DNA from: CAIVPM01 sp964477265
Lineage (GTDB): Bacteria > Bacteroidota > Bacteroidia > Chitinophagales > Chitinophagaceae
Direction: 5' to 3'
DNA length: 21,088 nt
Assembly: GCA_964477265.1 (NCBI GenBank)
Contig: CAYZDJ010000034.1
Location: forward strand, 1 to 21,088
Part shown: positions 1-7,386 of the stretch, piece after piece
Layout of the letters: every line of letters begins with the position of its first letter
Numbering within the stretch: position 1 is the first letter of the stretch
Translations under genes and position numbers: made by a program
Notes under the pieces: model-generated
Databases searched by the model: none
What the model was told of the DNA's origin: nothing
The model's input: only the letters and a program-made list of their open reading frames with translations

Positions 1-51
1 CCTTATGGCCGATGGTACTTGGGTTTTCCTGGGAGAGTAGGTAGCTGCCAT
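1..51 (+). rRNA. rrf: 5S ribosomal RNA, 3' end (partial)
   Basis: The first ~50 bases match the 3' part of a Bacteroidota 5S rRNA: GCCGATGGTACTT, then GGGAGAGTAGGT and the closing GCTGCCA that would pair with the 5' end. The gene is cut by the window edge, so the first ~60 bases lie outside. A strong terminator follows within 10 bases, as expected at the end of an rRNA operon. 16S and 23S should lie just upstream. The exact 3' end is uncertain by a few bases. Confidence 0.93.
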
Positions 52-60
52 ATTTATTTA

Positions 61-91
61 AAAGCCTCAATCGAAAGATTGAGGCTTTTTT
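61..91 (+). terminator. Intrinsic terminator of the rRNA operon
   Basis: A perfect 12-bp stem, AAAGCCTCAATC with GATTGAGGCTTT, is closed by a GAAA tetraloop (73-76) and runs into a T tract ending at 91. It sits 10 bases after the 5S rRNA end. Confidence 0.93.
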
Positions 92-93
92 GT

Positions 94-426
94 TTATGCC
101 AGTTTGAAAAAATAAGGCTTTTTGACTTTTTGGTAATTTATTAGCCTACAAATTTTATTTATCTCTACTTTTTTGGAGACCAATACTATTCTTGCGGATG
201 CTGTATAATTATTGATACAATAACGATTTTTACAGATACTGGAACTACTTTTTGAGCTTCCAACAAAAAAGTCGACATTTTTTTTTGGGATGCACATTCT
301 GATATTTTTCTCAAGAATGCTTGATGCATTTGCTACTTGATTAAATGAATCTTTTAAATTTCTCAGCTCAACTGCTTTGATTTTAAACTCTCTTGTGTTA
401 CCTCTTTTAATGTTGTCATATTTCTC
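94..426 (-). pseudogene. Eroded reading frame resembling an IS3-family OrfA remnant
   Basis: On the minus strand the frame is open from 426 down to a stop at 94, but the only early Met is at 297, after the part that looks meaningful. The stretch at about 423-319 reads EKYDNIKRGNTREFKIKAVE followed by LRNLKDSFNQVANASSIL. This resembles the start of IS3/IS911-type OrfA proteins: the 'Y-D-x-x-F-K-x-x-A-V-E-L' lead and then a helix-turn-helix with QVA. The expected continuation (L-x-R-W-x-x-E) is missing, and the remaining ~65 residues match nothing I recognise. No OrfB/DDE part or terminal inverted repeats are visible. This is a family resemblance judged by eye; chance similarity in AT-rich DNA remains possible. 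Confidence 0.33.
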
Positions 427-627
427 TTAACTAAATAGTCCACTAAAAAGTAGCAAGTTCACTGTATATCTGCATAACAATTTCAGACCTCATATAGTTT
501 TAAATTTTAAAATCCCCAATAAACTACATAAAAAAATGCTTGATAATTTTGCTAATTACCAAGCATTAAATCAGGTTGTTAATTTGTCAACTTATTTTAG
601 AATGATAGAAAAACAAAACTAAAGTAT
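427..627. other. Gene-free stretch
   Basis: Together with 92-426 this makes a ~540-base gap between the rRNA terminator and the next gene. I see no convincing coding frame, tRNA or repeat here apart from the minus-strand terminator at 530-567. The sequence is AT-rich throughout. Confidence 0.6.
530..567 (-). terminator. Intrinsic terminator of the large surface-protein gene
   Basis: Read on the minus strand, AATGCTTGGTAAT pairs with ATTATCAAGCATT (13 bp, one G-U), around a 7-base loop, and the RNA then runs into a U tract (plus-strand A run 530-536). It lies about 60 bases past the stop at 628. Confidence 0.85.
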
Positions 628-3600
628 CTATTGAACAACAAGCTTATTAATGAAGACTTCATCTTTTTGTGTTATAACCCTAACCAAATAATTACTCTTG
701 CTTAATGTTTTAATGTCAACTTTATTTAGGTCGCCACTTACATTATTCCAAACAACAAGCTTACCTAAACAATCATATACTTCTATAGTTTTTGTATCAG
801 CACAATCAACCATAAACATTGTTGTTGCAGGATTTGGATAAATAATAAACCCTGAGCCGATATTACGTAACACAACTATTTTAACATCAGAGTAAGTAAT
901 TTTTCCTTTCTTGTCAATAATTTTTAACCTGTAATAAATTTTATTGGTTTTATCAATCAATAATGAAATATTATCTGCATAAGTATAATCAGATAAACCC
1001 ACTGTAGTAATTTCCTTTACTGTAGAAAAATCTTTATTATTAATACTTCTTTCAATAACGTATTTAGCTACATTCTCTTCCAGAATAAGCTGCCATTTAT
1101 TTATTGCTTCATTAGAGGAACGATTAAGGTTAACTGTGTAGTACAGGATTTCATTCGGTTTGTATTTGCCTGTTTCGTTTATTATAGTTCTACCAAGATT
1201 GGTACTAACAGCGTTATCAAAATCGAAGTAAACTGTAGCTTTATTATAAATAATTGTTCCAACTTTAAGATTGCCTGCAGGTTTTATCCTGAACTTAATA
1301 TAACCATAGCCTTTATTTTTTGTGGCAGGAGAAAGATTGGCTTTATTTAATTCGAATAAAATGGTATTTCCTTTTACAGTTGCTTTACACAAATGAGAAG
1401 AACCCAATATTTGAACTGAATTGCTTAATAAAAGCGTATTAAAAGTATCTGTAATTTTTACATTATTGATTGTATAAGTTCTGTCGTTTGTAAATTGTAT
1501 TGTATAATCAATTCCTTCGCCTTTTGTGATTTGTGCAGGAGAAATGGCTTGCCTGCAACTTATTGAAAAGGCAGCATTGCTTTCAATTAAATTGTAAAAG
1601 TTGCCAGCTACAGTTTTGCTTGCTGTGTGCATATTATAGTTGGTAATAATAGAATCGCCCACATTTGCCGATGAGGAAATAGTATGGTATGCAATAAAAT
1701 CCCTTCTTTCGCCAGGTTTGAAATTATTGACTTGTGTTACTATTCCATTTGGCCAAGCAACAACACTGCTATCTGTGCAGGAATCGTAGCTAAGAATATA
1801 ATTATTATAAAGAACATCAATTTCTGGGTTGATAGTTGCTGTGCCAGTATTAAAATATTCTACAAGATAAGGATAAATGCCACCAGCAATTGCATGAGAT
1901 GCTATTGGCGTAACATTGATATTAAAGTCTTCGAAAAGACTATCAGCCTGCAATGCTATATCTTGTCGCACAACTGTATCTTTTTTTAAGAAATTAAATA
2001 CAATTGTTGATGGAAGAGCAGTGTAGCCATTTGGTGAGTAGGCATTAAAAGTGTAGGTGCCTGTGCTGTCTGCTTCTATTTCGTAATAACCATTGTTGTT
2101 GCTAAAAGTGTATAAGCCATTTGATAAATCAACCTTTACATTGGCTTTATATATTTCATTGGCATCTTTAACACCATTATTATTTGCATCGCAAAAAACA
2201 TAGCCATAAATTAAAGGCTTGGCAAAAGGATTGGTATTGGGGGTGTTTAAATAAAAGTTAGCTCCAATATTATAGCCATAACTTTCTACACTACCCAAGC
2301 CATAAGTAATACCAACAAATCTTTTATCGCATTTAATCAAACATTGTTTTCGTAAAGATTTCCAGCCTTTAACTACAACTGTATAATTGCTATCCTGAGG
2401 ATGCAAATATGTTGTAGAATAAGTACCAAAAGGATATCCAATGCTATCAATAGTCAATGTATTTAAGGCATCGGTTGGCACTATTATATTTACATAGTTT
2501 ACACCAATATTTTCTTTTACATGCCTGTAAAACCCTGTTTGGTTAATACCTCTTTCAACAGGACTTAAATAAATCATTTCAGGATCACCCAAACCATTTT
2601 CGCCATTAGTAACAACCATAAATTGTGCAACCATTATGGGTTTGTCTGCAACAATTTTATTGGCAACAGTATCATCAAACTTATAAAAACTATCGTTCAG
2701 TAAAAAAGGGGTTCCGTTATTTATTGTAACATGAGTATTAGAATCTCGTCCAATAATTTTATATACTGTAACTGCTTTATGTGATGGGTAAATTGCAGCA
2801 GATGTGCTGGCAGTTGCAAACGGAGAAGTTAAAAACTCTTTACCCCAGGTTTCAACAGGAAAACACTGCTGCATATCATTGTCTCTGCTACTTGGAGTCA
2901 CTCCTGTAGCAAATTCTCCTGCAGTTCTGCTGCTTCCTGCAAATACTGCAATAGCTTTTGAAGGATTTAAAGATTGAATGCTTGAACCTGTTAATTCAAC
3001 TCCATCGCCATATTTATCAACCTGGCCTACATACTGATAAACCTGTCCTTTATTTAATGTTATATCAATAGGTACAAATGCTGGCTTTCCCATTCTGCTT
3101 GGTTTAGATGGAATGATTCTTACAGGTGTGTTATCTTCTTTTGCTATAATATAAAAAAAACTGTAAGCAGCACTAGCAGTAGCTTGCCTGCTATTAATTG
3201 TTTTATAACTTGTACCCCAGGAATTTGTTGGTATCAACATTGTTGCTCCACTATTTGCTGAACCATAAATGTGGGCATAGGCAACTATTGGAAAATCGCT
3301 TTTAATATGAATTCCCTTATTACTGAAAACCTTTTCACCACCAGTTCCCACAGGTGGTAAAGGATCCAAAATTCTATAATCCCCACAGCCTACAGAGTTT
3401 GTTGTCCCCTTTGGAATTGGGCCATAATTATTAGCACAAACTGGTGAATATGATTGCAGGTATTTTACAGAATTGGAATCATCAATAGATATAACTGTAT
3501 TTGCAGGAATTTTATAAATACGCCTAAACCAATTATTATAATTGGCATCACTACTATCAACCTCAATGGTAATATTTGCAAAGGAAACGCCTACTGGCAA

Positions 3601-3777
3601 ATCTTGTACACTCACATAAATAGTCATATTTTGTGAATTAATACTTTCTGCTTCAAAATACTGGTGATGCCCATAAGCTACCCAAAAGTCTGTTCCTAAG
3701 TTGCTGGTAAATTGTTGTGCTGTAGTATTACAAATGCAGCAACAAATGAGGCTGATAAATAGTAGTGTTTTTTTCAT
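628..3777 (-). CDS. Large secreted surface protein: IgGFc-binding-like N-terminus, SdrD-B-like and DUF11-like domains, T9SS sorting domain
   Basis: 1049 residues from the start chosen here. An upstream in-frame Met at 3864 would give 1078, but it adds 29 residues before a clean signal peptide (residues 1-20: MKKTLLFISL, then a Cys-rich hydrophobic core ending TTA-QQ) and runs into the divergent promoter. Residues ~25-510, starting GTDFWVAYGHH, resemble the IgGFc-binding N-terminal region found in Bacteroidota surface proteins. Residues ~525-600 (GYVFCDANNNGVKDANE) match an SdrD B-like Ca-binding repeat. Residues ~735-865 resemble a DUF11-type beta domain. The last ~70 residues (FIIYPNPATTMF to INKLVVQ) are a type A C-terminal sorting domain, predicting export by the type IX system and cell-surface attachment or release. 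The ligand is unknown; the IgGFc name does not establish antibody binding. It is a single-gene unit with its own terminator. Confidence 0.9.
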   Translation of the reverse strand: MKKTLLFISLICCCICNTTAQQFTSNLGTDFWVAYGHHQYFEAESINSQNMTIYVSVQDLPVGVSFANITIEVDSSDANYNNWFRRIYKIPANTVISIDDSNSVKYLQSYSPVCANNYGPIPKGTTNSVGCGDYRILDPLPPVGTGGEKVFSNKGIHIKSDFPIVAYAHIYGSANSGATMLIPTNSWGTSYKTINSRQATASAAYSFFYIIAKEDNTPVRIIPSKPSRMGKPAFVPIDITLNKGQVYQYVGQVDKYGDGVELTGSSIQSLNPSKAIAVFAGSSRTAGEFATGVTPSSRDNDMQQCFPVETWGKEFLTSPFATASTSAAIYPSHKAVTVYKIIGRDSNTHVTINNGTPFLLNDSFYKFDDTVANKIVADKPIMVAQFMVVTNGENGLGDPEMIYLSPVERGINQTGFYRHVKENIGVNYVNIIVPTDALNTLTIDSIGYPFGTYSTTYLHPQDSNYTVVVKGWKSLRKQCLIKCDKRFVGITYGLGSVESYGYNIGANFYLNTPNTNPFAKPLIYGYVFCDANNNGVKDANEIYKANVKVDLSNGLYTFSNNNGYYEIEADSTGTYTFNAYSPNGYTALPSTIVFNFLKKDTVVRQDIALQADSLFEDFNINVTPIASHAIAGGIYPYLVEYFNTGTATINPEIDVLYNNYILSYDSCTDSSVVAWPNGIVTQVNNFKPGERRDFIAYHTISSSANVGDSIITNYNMHTASKTVAGNFYNLIESNAAFSISCRQAISPAQITKGEGIDYTIQFTNDRTYTINNVKITDTFNTLLLSNSVQILGSSHLCKATVKGNTILFELNKANLSPATKNKGYGYIKFRIKPAGNLKVGTIIYNKATVYFDFDNAVSTNLGRTIINETGKYKPNEILYYTVNLNRSSNEAINKWQLILEENVAKYVIERSINNKDFSTVKEITTVGLSDYTYADNISLLIDKTNKIYYRLKIIDKKGKITYSDVKIVVLRNIGSGFIIYPNPATTMFMVDCADTKTIEVYDCLGKLVVWNNVSGDLNKVDIKTLSKSNYLVRVITQKDEVFINKLVVQ

Positions 3778-3858
3778 ACAAGTGGTTTTACTATATACTG
3801 ATACATAATAAAATGAAAACGCTGCCTGAACAGAAAAAATATTTACAATAAATTGAAA

Positions 3859-3888
3859 TTGCAAATAGTTGTACCACTTCTATATTTG
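3859..3888 (+). promoter_or_regulatory. Bacteroidota-type promoter of the carboxyltransferase gene
   Basis: TATATTTG at 3881-3888 fits the TAnnTTTG -7 box exactly. TTG at 3859-3861 is a plausible -33 element with a 19-base spacer. Transcription would start near 3893-3895, giving a leader of under 20 bases to the ATG at 3911. This also argues against the upstream ATG at 3869, which would lie inside the promoter. Confidence 0.5.
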
Positions 3889-3910
3889 CCAAAAACTAAC
3901 ACTTGTAAGT

Positions 3911-5557
3911 ATGCAAAATATTGAAGCTAATAAGAATGAAGACTGGATGAAATTGTTGTGGAGTGAGAGGCAACAAAGATTTGATAAAATAAAATTGGGC
4001 GGTGGTAAAAAATCTATTGAAAAACAGCATGAGCGTAACAAGCTTGTTGCACGTGAACGCATAGAATATTTAATTGATAAAGATTCAACCTTTATAGAAA
4101 TTGGTGCTTTTGCAGGATATGAAATGTATGCAGAGCAAGGTGGTTGTCCTGCAGCAGGCACAGTTGCTGGTGTGGGTTATGTAAGTGGTAAGCAATGTAT
4201 GATTGTTGCCAATGACCAAACAGTAAAAGCTGGTGCATGGTTTCCTATTACTGGCAAAAAGAATTTGCGACTACAGGAAATTGCAATGGAAAACCATTTG
4301 CCTATTATTTATTTGGTTGACAGTGCTGGTGTTTTTTTACCAATGCAGGATGAAATTTTTCCAGATAAAGAACACTTTGGCAGAATATTCAGGAACAATG
4401 CAAAGCTTAGTGCAATGGGCATTACACAAATTGCAGCTGTAATGGGAGCCTGTGTTGCAGGTGGTGCTTATTTACCAATTATGAGTGATGAAACCTTAAT
4501 GGTTGAAGGTAATGGAAGTATTTTTTTAGCAGGAAGTTATTTGGTAAAAGCTGCCATTGGTGAGGATATTGATAATGAAACTTTAGGTGGTGCTACAACG
4601 CATAATTCAATTAGTGGCATTGCTGATTATAAGTTTAAAACAGAGGAGGAATGTTTAGACCATATTAAAAAAATATTCAGCAAACTTGGTGATACCAATA
4701 AAGCAGGATTCAATCGCAGCAAGGCTTTTGAGCCAAGCAAAAACCCTGAAGAGATTTATGGCATTATGGGTGAAAATAATTTGAAGCCATATAATGTTGT
4801 TGAAATTATTGAAAGAATGGTGGATGCCAATGAAGATGGAACCACCAGCTTTGATGAGTTTAAGCAAGACTATGGTAAAACAATTGTTTGTGGCTATGCA
4901 AGGCTTGATGGTTGGGCAATAGGTATTGTAGCTAATCAAAGATTAATTTCAAAAACGGCAAAAGGTGAAATGCAAATTGGTGGTGTAATTTATAATGATA
5001 GTGCTGATAAAGCTGCTCGTTTTATTATGAATTGCAATCAAAAAAAGATACCCTTAGTTTTTCTGCAAGATGTTACTGGCTTTATGGTTGGTAGCAGAAG
5101 TGAACATAGTGGCATTATAAAAGATGGTGCTAAATTGGTGAATGCTGTAAGCAATTCTGTTGTTCCAAAAATTACTATTATCACTGGCAATAGCTATGGT
5201 GCTGGCAACTATGCAATGTGTGGTAAAGCATATGACCCTAGATTTATTTATGCCTGGCCAAGTGCAAAAATTGCAGTAATGGGTGGTGGTAGTGCAGCCA
5301 AAACTTTATTGCAAATACAAGTGGCAAGTGAAAAGGCAAAAGGCAAAGAAGTAAGTGCTGAAGACGAAAAGAAATTGCTTGATGAAATTATGCAACGCTA
5401 CGATAAGCAAACAACACCATACTATGCAGCAGCAAGGCTTTGGGTTGATGAAATTATAGACCCAATGCAAACACGTTTATATATAAGCGAAGCTATTAAC
5501 GCAGCAAATAATAATCCTAATATTGATGAATTTAAAATGGGAGTTTTTCAGGTATAG
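3911..5557 (+). CDS. Acyl-CoA carboxylase carboxyltransferase (beta) subunit, methylcrotonyl-CoA carboxylase-like
   Basis: 548 residues. Predicted to transfer the carboxyl group from biotin to an acyl-CoA in the cytoplasm. The protein has both halves of the carboxyltransferase fold. The N-terminal half carries LPMQDEIFPDKEHFGRIF (143-160) and the oxyanion segment GACVAGGAY (179-187); the C-terminal half carries LQDVTGFMVG (385-394) and TGNSYGAGNYAMCG (425-438). The HFGRIF and GAGNYAMCGKAYDPRF segments look more like methylcrotonyl-CoA carboxylase beta than propionyl-CoA carboxylase beta, but substrate cannot be fixed by eye. No biotin carboxylase or biotin carrier gene is adjacent, so the partner must be encoded elsewhere. 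The ATG at 3911 was preferred over 3869 because the extra 14 residues (MYHFYICQ...) are unlike the family and overlap the promoter. Confidence 0.93.
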   Translation: MQNIEANKNEDWMKLLWSERQQRFDKIKLGGGKKSIEKQHERNKLVARERIEYLIDKDSTFIEIGAFAGYEMYAEQGGCPAAGTVAGVGYVSGKQCMIVANDQTVKAGAWFPITGKKNLRLQEIAMENHLPIIYLVDSAGVFLPMQDEIFPDKEHFGRIFRNNAKLSAMGITQIAAVMGACVAGGAYLPIMSDETLMVEGNGSIFLAGSYLVKAAIGEDIDNETLGGATTHNSISGIADYKFKTEEECLDHIKKIFSKLGDTNKAGFNRSKAFEPSKNPEEIYGIMGENNLKPYNVVEIIERMVDANEDGTTSFDEFKQDYGKTIVCGYARLDGWAIGIVANQRLISKTAKGEMQIGGVIYNDSADKAARFIMNCNQKKIPLVFLQDVTGFMVGSRSEHSGIIKDGAKLVNAVSNSVVPKITIITGNSYGAGNYAMCGKAYDPRFIYAWPSAKIAVMGGGSAAKTLLQIQVASEKAKGKEVSAEDEKKLLDEIMQRYDKQTTPYYAAARLWVDEIIDPMQTRLYISEAINAANNNPNIDEFKMGVFQV

Positions 5558-5573
5558 GGATTGTTAAACTTAA

Positions 5574-5690
5574 TTAATCTTGCTTATCATTTTTTCCACG
5601 CCATATAAAATAAATAACAAGACCAATAAAAATAATTGCAATAATTATTGAGTAAATAGTTAACCCTGTACCAATTGATTTTATGTCCAT
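5574..5690 (-). CDS. 38-residue single-pass membrane protein
   Basis: This short minus-strand ORF begins with ATG at 5690 and ends with TAA at 5574. It encodes a hydrophilic start (MDIKSIGTG), one strongly hydrophobic helix at about residues 10-30, and a short charged tail (RGKNDKQD), suggesting one membrane span with a cytoplasmic C-terminus. It starts only 10 bases after the stop of the four-helix membrane protein upstream, so the two are probably cotranscribed. I do not recognise the family. The regular layout (clean ATG, one helix, positive residue after the helix, tight operon spacing) argues that it is real rather than a chance frame, although AT-rich DNA readily yields hydrophobic codons. 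Confidence 0.6.
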   Translation of the reverse strand: MDIKSIGTGLTIYSIIIAIIFIGLVIYFIWRGKNDKQD

Positions 5691-5700
5691 GTTATTTTAT

Positions 5701-6204
5701 TTAGTGGTTGCCTTTATTTTCTTTTATAAGCTTAATATAGTTCAAAGTCAATAATACCAAATATGGCAAATTTAATATTAGTAGAAAAACAAATTCGTTT
5801 GTAACCAAAGTTGATTCATATTTTATGTTATAATCAATTTCGTGTTTAGCTACAATAAACATAAAAGTACAAGGGCCAATAAACCAGGTAATAAAAGATA
5901 AAATACTGTTATGCCTTATGCTATCTAATTTATTTAATAACATAATTGAGGCCACGCAACCCGTTATTGTTAGATAAACAATAGAATAAATGATTGACCA
6001 TATTACTACCTGGTCGCCAGTCATCCATTCACTTTTATAATTACGATTAACAATAATTGAAAAAATGATTGTAGCTACAATTGTAATGGAAGATGAATAC
6101 CATATTATATTTTTATAGTATTGTTTTACTGTCATTATTAATAATAATAATAAAGTCAAATATAACCAGATTACAGCGACACATTTATCTTCTCCAAAAT
6201 TCAT
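5701..6204 (-). CDS. Hypothetical integral membrane protein, four predicted helices
   Basis: 167 residues, no recognised family. Hydrophobic segments lie at about residues 9-27, 34-52, 66-90 and 100-120, with a further hydrophobic stretch near 137-160, so four or five spans. The loops are short and the C-terminus is Lys-rich (KLIKENKGNH). No enzymatic motif is seen. The start at 6204 (MNFGEDKC) lies 50 bases from the divergent EVE-domain gene; an internal Met at residue 24 is a weaker alternative because it would cut the first helix. It is followed closely by the 38-residue membrane protein gene. Confidence 0.72.
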   Translation of the reverse strand: MNFGEDKCVAVIWLYLTLLLLLIMTVKQYYKNIIWYSSSITIVATIIFSIIVNRNYKSEWMTGDQVVIWSIIYSIVYLTITGCVASIMLLNKLDSIRHNSILSFITWFIGPCTFMFIVAKHEIDYNIKYESTLVTNEFVFLLILNLPYLVLLTLNYIKLIKENKGNH

Positions 6205-6226
6205 TTTACATTGTTGTCAATATTTG

Positions 6227-6245
6227 TTTCTTTGTGAGAAAGAAA
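6227..6245. promoter_or_regulatory. Small inverted repeat in a divergent intergenic region
   Basis: TTTCTTT and AAAGAAA are perfect 7-base arms around GTGAG. The element lies between the divergent membrane-protein and EVE-domain genes, 9 bases before the latter's ATG. It could be an operator or a leader hairpin, but it is AT-rich and may be chance. Confidence 0.2.
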
Positions 6246-6254
6246 TTATAGAAT

Positions 6255-6659
6255 ATGAATTACTGGCTAATAAAATCAGAACCCTTTAAATACAGTTGGG
6301 AACAGTTTGAAAAAGATAAAGTTACTTTTTGGGATGGGGTAAGAAATTATGCTGCACGCAACAACCTTAAAGCTATGAAAAAAGATGATTTATTGTTTTG
6401 GTATCATAGCAATGAAGGACTTGAAATTGTAGGCATAGCAAAGGTTGCAAAAGAATATTATCAAGACCCAACAACTGATGACCCTAACTGGGTGGTAATT
6501 GATGTGAAGCCTTTTAAAAAATTGAAAAAGCCAGTGAGTTTAGTGCAAATAAAAGCTGACCCAAGATTACAAAATATGGATTTGGTAAGGCTTGGAAGAC
6601 TATCTGTGCAAACAGTAAAAGAGGAAGAATGGAATGTTGTGATGGAGATGGCGAAGTAG
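6255..6659 (+). CDS. EVE-domain protein (Thyn1/YTH-PUA-like)
   Basis: 134 residues, a complete stand-alone EVE domain of the usual size. Hallmarks are NYWLIKSEP at the N-terminus, TFWDGVRNYAARNNLK (24-39), DLLFWYHSN (45-53), and the closing LVRLGRLSVQTVKEEEW (110-126). EVE domains have the PUA/YTH fold and are thought to bind modified bases in DNA or RNA; the aromatic residues of the pocket (W26 and the F48-W49-Y50 cluster) are present. The cellular role of stand-alone bacterial EVE proteins is poorly known. The next gene, a sirtuin, starts 23 bases downstream on the same strand, so they are probably cotranscribed. Confidence 0.9.
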   Translation: MNYWLIKSEPFKYSWEQFEKDKVTFWDGVRNYAARNNLKAMKKDDLLFWYHSNEGLEIVGIAKVAKEYYQDPTTDDPNWVVIDVKPFKKLKKPVSLVQIKADPRLQNMDLVRLGRLSVQTVKEEEWNVVMEMAK

Positions 6660-6682
6660 TTATTGTTTTTAAATTTTAACTT

Positions 6683-7378
6683 TTGACTTTGAAAAAAAAT
6701 CTTGTAATACTTACTGGTGCTGGCATTAGTGCAGAAAGTGGCTTAAAAACCTTTAGGGATAGTGATGGCTTGTGGGAAGGATATAATGTAGAAGATGTAG
6801 CTACACCAATGGCTTTTGCTAAAAATCCACAACTGGTTTTAGATTTTTATAATATGCGTAGAAAAGATGTGGCAGCTGCACAACCAAATGCTGCACATAT
6901 TGGCATTGCTATGCTTGAACAGCATTTTAATGTAACAGTTATTACACAAAATATTGATGATTTACATGAACGTGGTGGCAGTAAAAATGTATTGCATTTG
7001 CATGGCGAGATTTTTAAAATGCGTAGTGTAAAAAACTATAATAAAACTTTTGATATAAAAGGAGATATTAATGTTGGTGATATGGCTGATGATGGAGGCC
7101 AGCTTCGCCCACATATAGTTTGGTTTCACGAGCAAGTGCCCATGCTTGAAAAGGCTGTTACAATAGTTGAAGTGGCTGATATTTTTGTGGTTATTGGCAC
7201 ATCGTTGCAAGTTTATCCTGCTGCAAGTTTAATTAACTATGCACCTGCATTTTGCCCAAAGTTTATTGTAGATAAAAACATTCCCAAAACCACAGGAATA
7301 AATAACTTAACTGCCATTGAAAACCCTGCTACCATTGGTATTGAAGTGTTAAAGAAAAAATTAATGGAGCTAAAATAA
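6683..7378 (+). CDS. cobB: NAD-dependent protein deacylase, CobB/Sir2 family, zinc-site cysteines absent
   Basis: 231 residues. Removes acyl groups from protein lysines using NAD+. Visible motifs are GAGISAESG (12-20), FRDSDGLW (25-31), TQNIDDLHERGG (88-99), the catalytic His107 in LHLHGE, and IGTSLQVYPAA (171-181). Tyr56 and Arg59 (FYNMRRK) correspond to the Tyr-x-x-Arg pair that lets CobB and SIRT5 accept succinyl or malonyl lysine, so desuccinylase activity is likely. The protein has one Cys (191) and none in the region (~112-142) where E. coli CobB has its zinc cysteines. The start is TTG at 6683; a second TTG at 6689 is possible and no ATG is suitably placed. It is likely cotranscribed with the EVE-domain gene. 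Confidence 0.92.
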   Translation: MTLKKNLVILTGAGISAESGLKTFRDSDGLWEGYNVEDVATPMAFAKNPQLVLDFYNMRRKDVAAAQPNAAHIGIAMLEQHFNVTVITQNIDDLHERGGSKNVLHLHGEIFKMRSVKNYNKTFDIKGDINVGDMADDGGQLRPHIVWFHEQVPMLEKAVTIVEVADIFVVIGTSLQVYPAASLINYAPAFCPKFIVDKNIPKTTGINNLTAIENPATIGIEVLKKKLMELK

Positions 7379-7386
7379 AGGCTTTA

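Noticed and set aside
1684..1989. 101-codon plus-strand frame opposite the surface-protein gene
   Set aside because: It is an antisense shadow of a well-supported gene; it is Ile/Cys-rich with no recognisable motif or start signal.
3778..3864. N-terminal extension of the large surface protein to an upstream ATG at 3864
   Set aside because: The downstream Met at 3777 begins a clear signal peptide; the extra 29 residues would hide it and overlap the divergent promoter.
3869..3910. Upstream ATG for the carboxyltransferase
   Set aside because: The added residues do not resemble the family and the -7 box TATATTTG lies inside this segment.
6255..7378. The EVE-sirtuin pair as an antiphage defence system
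   Set aside because: The sirtuin is a normal CobB-like deacylase, not a Sir2 domain fused to a sensor or effector, and there are no nucleases, helicases or mobile genes of defence type around it.
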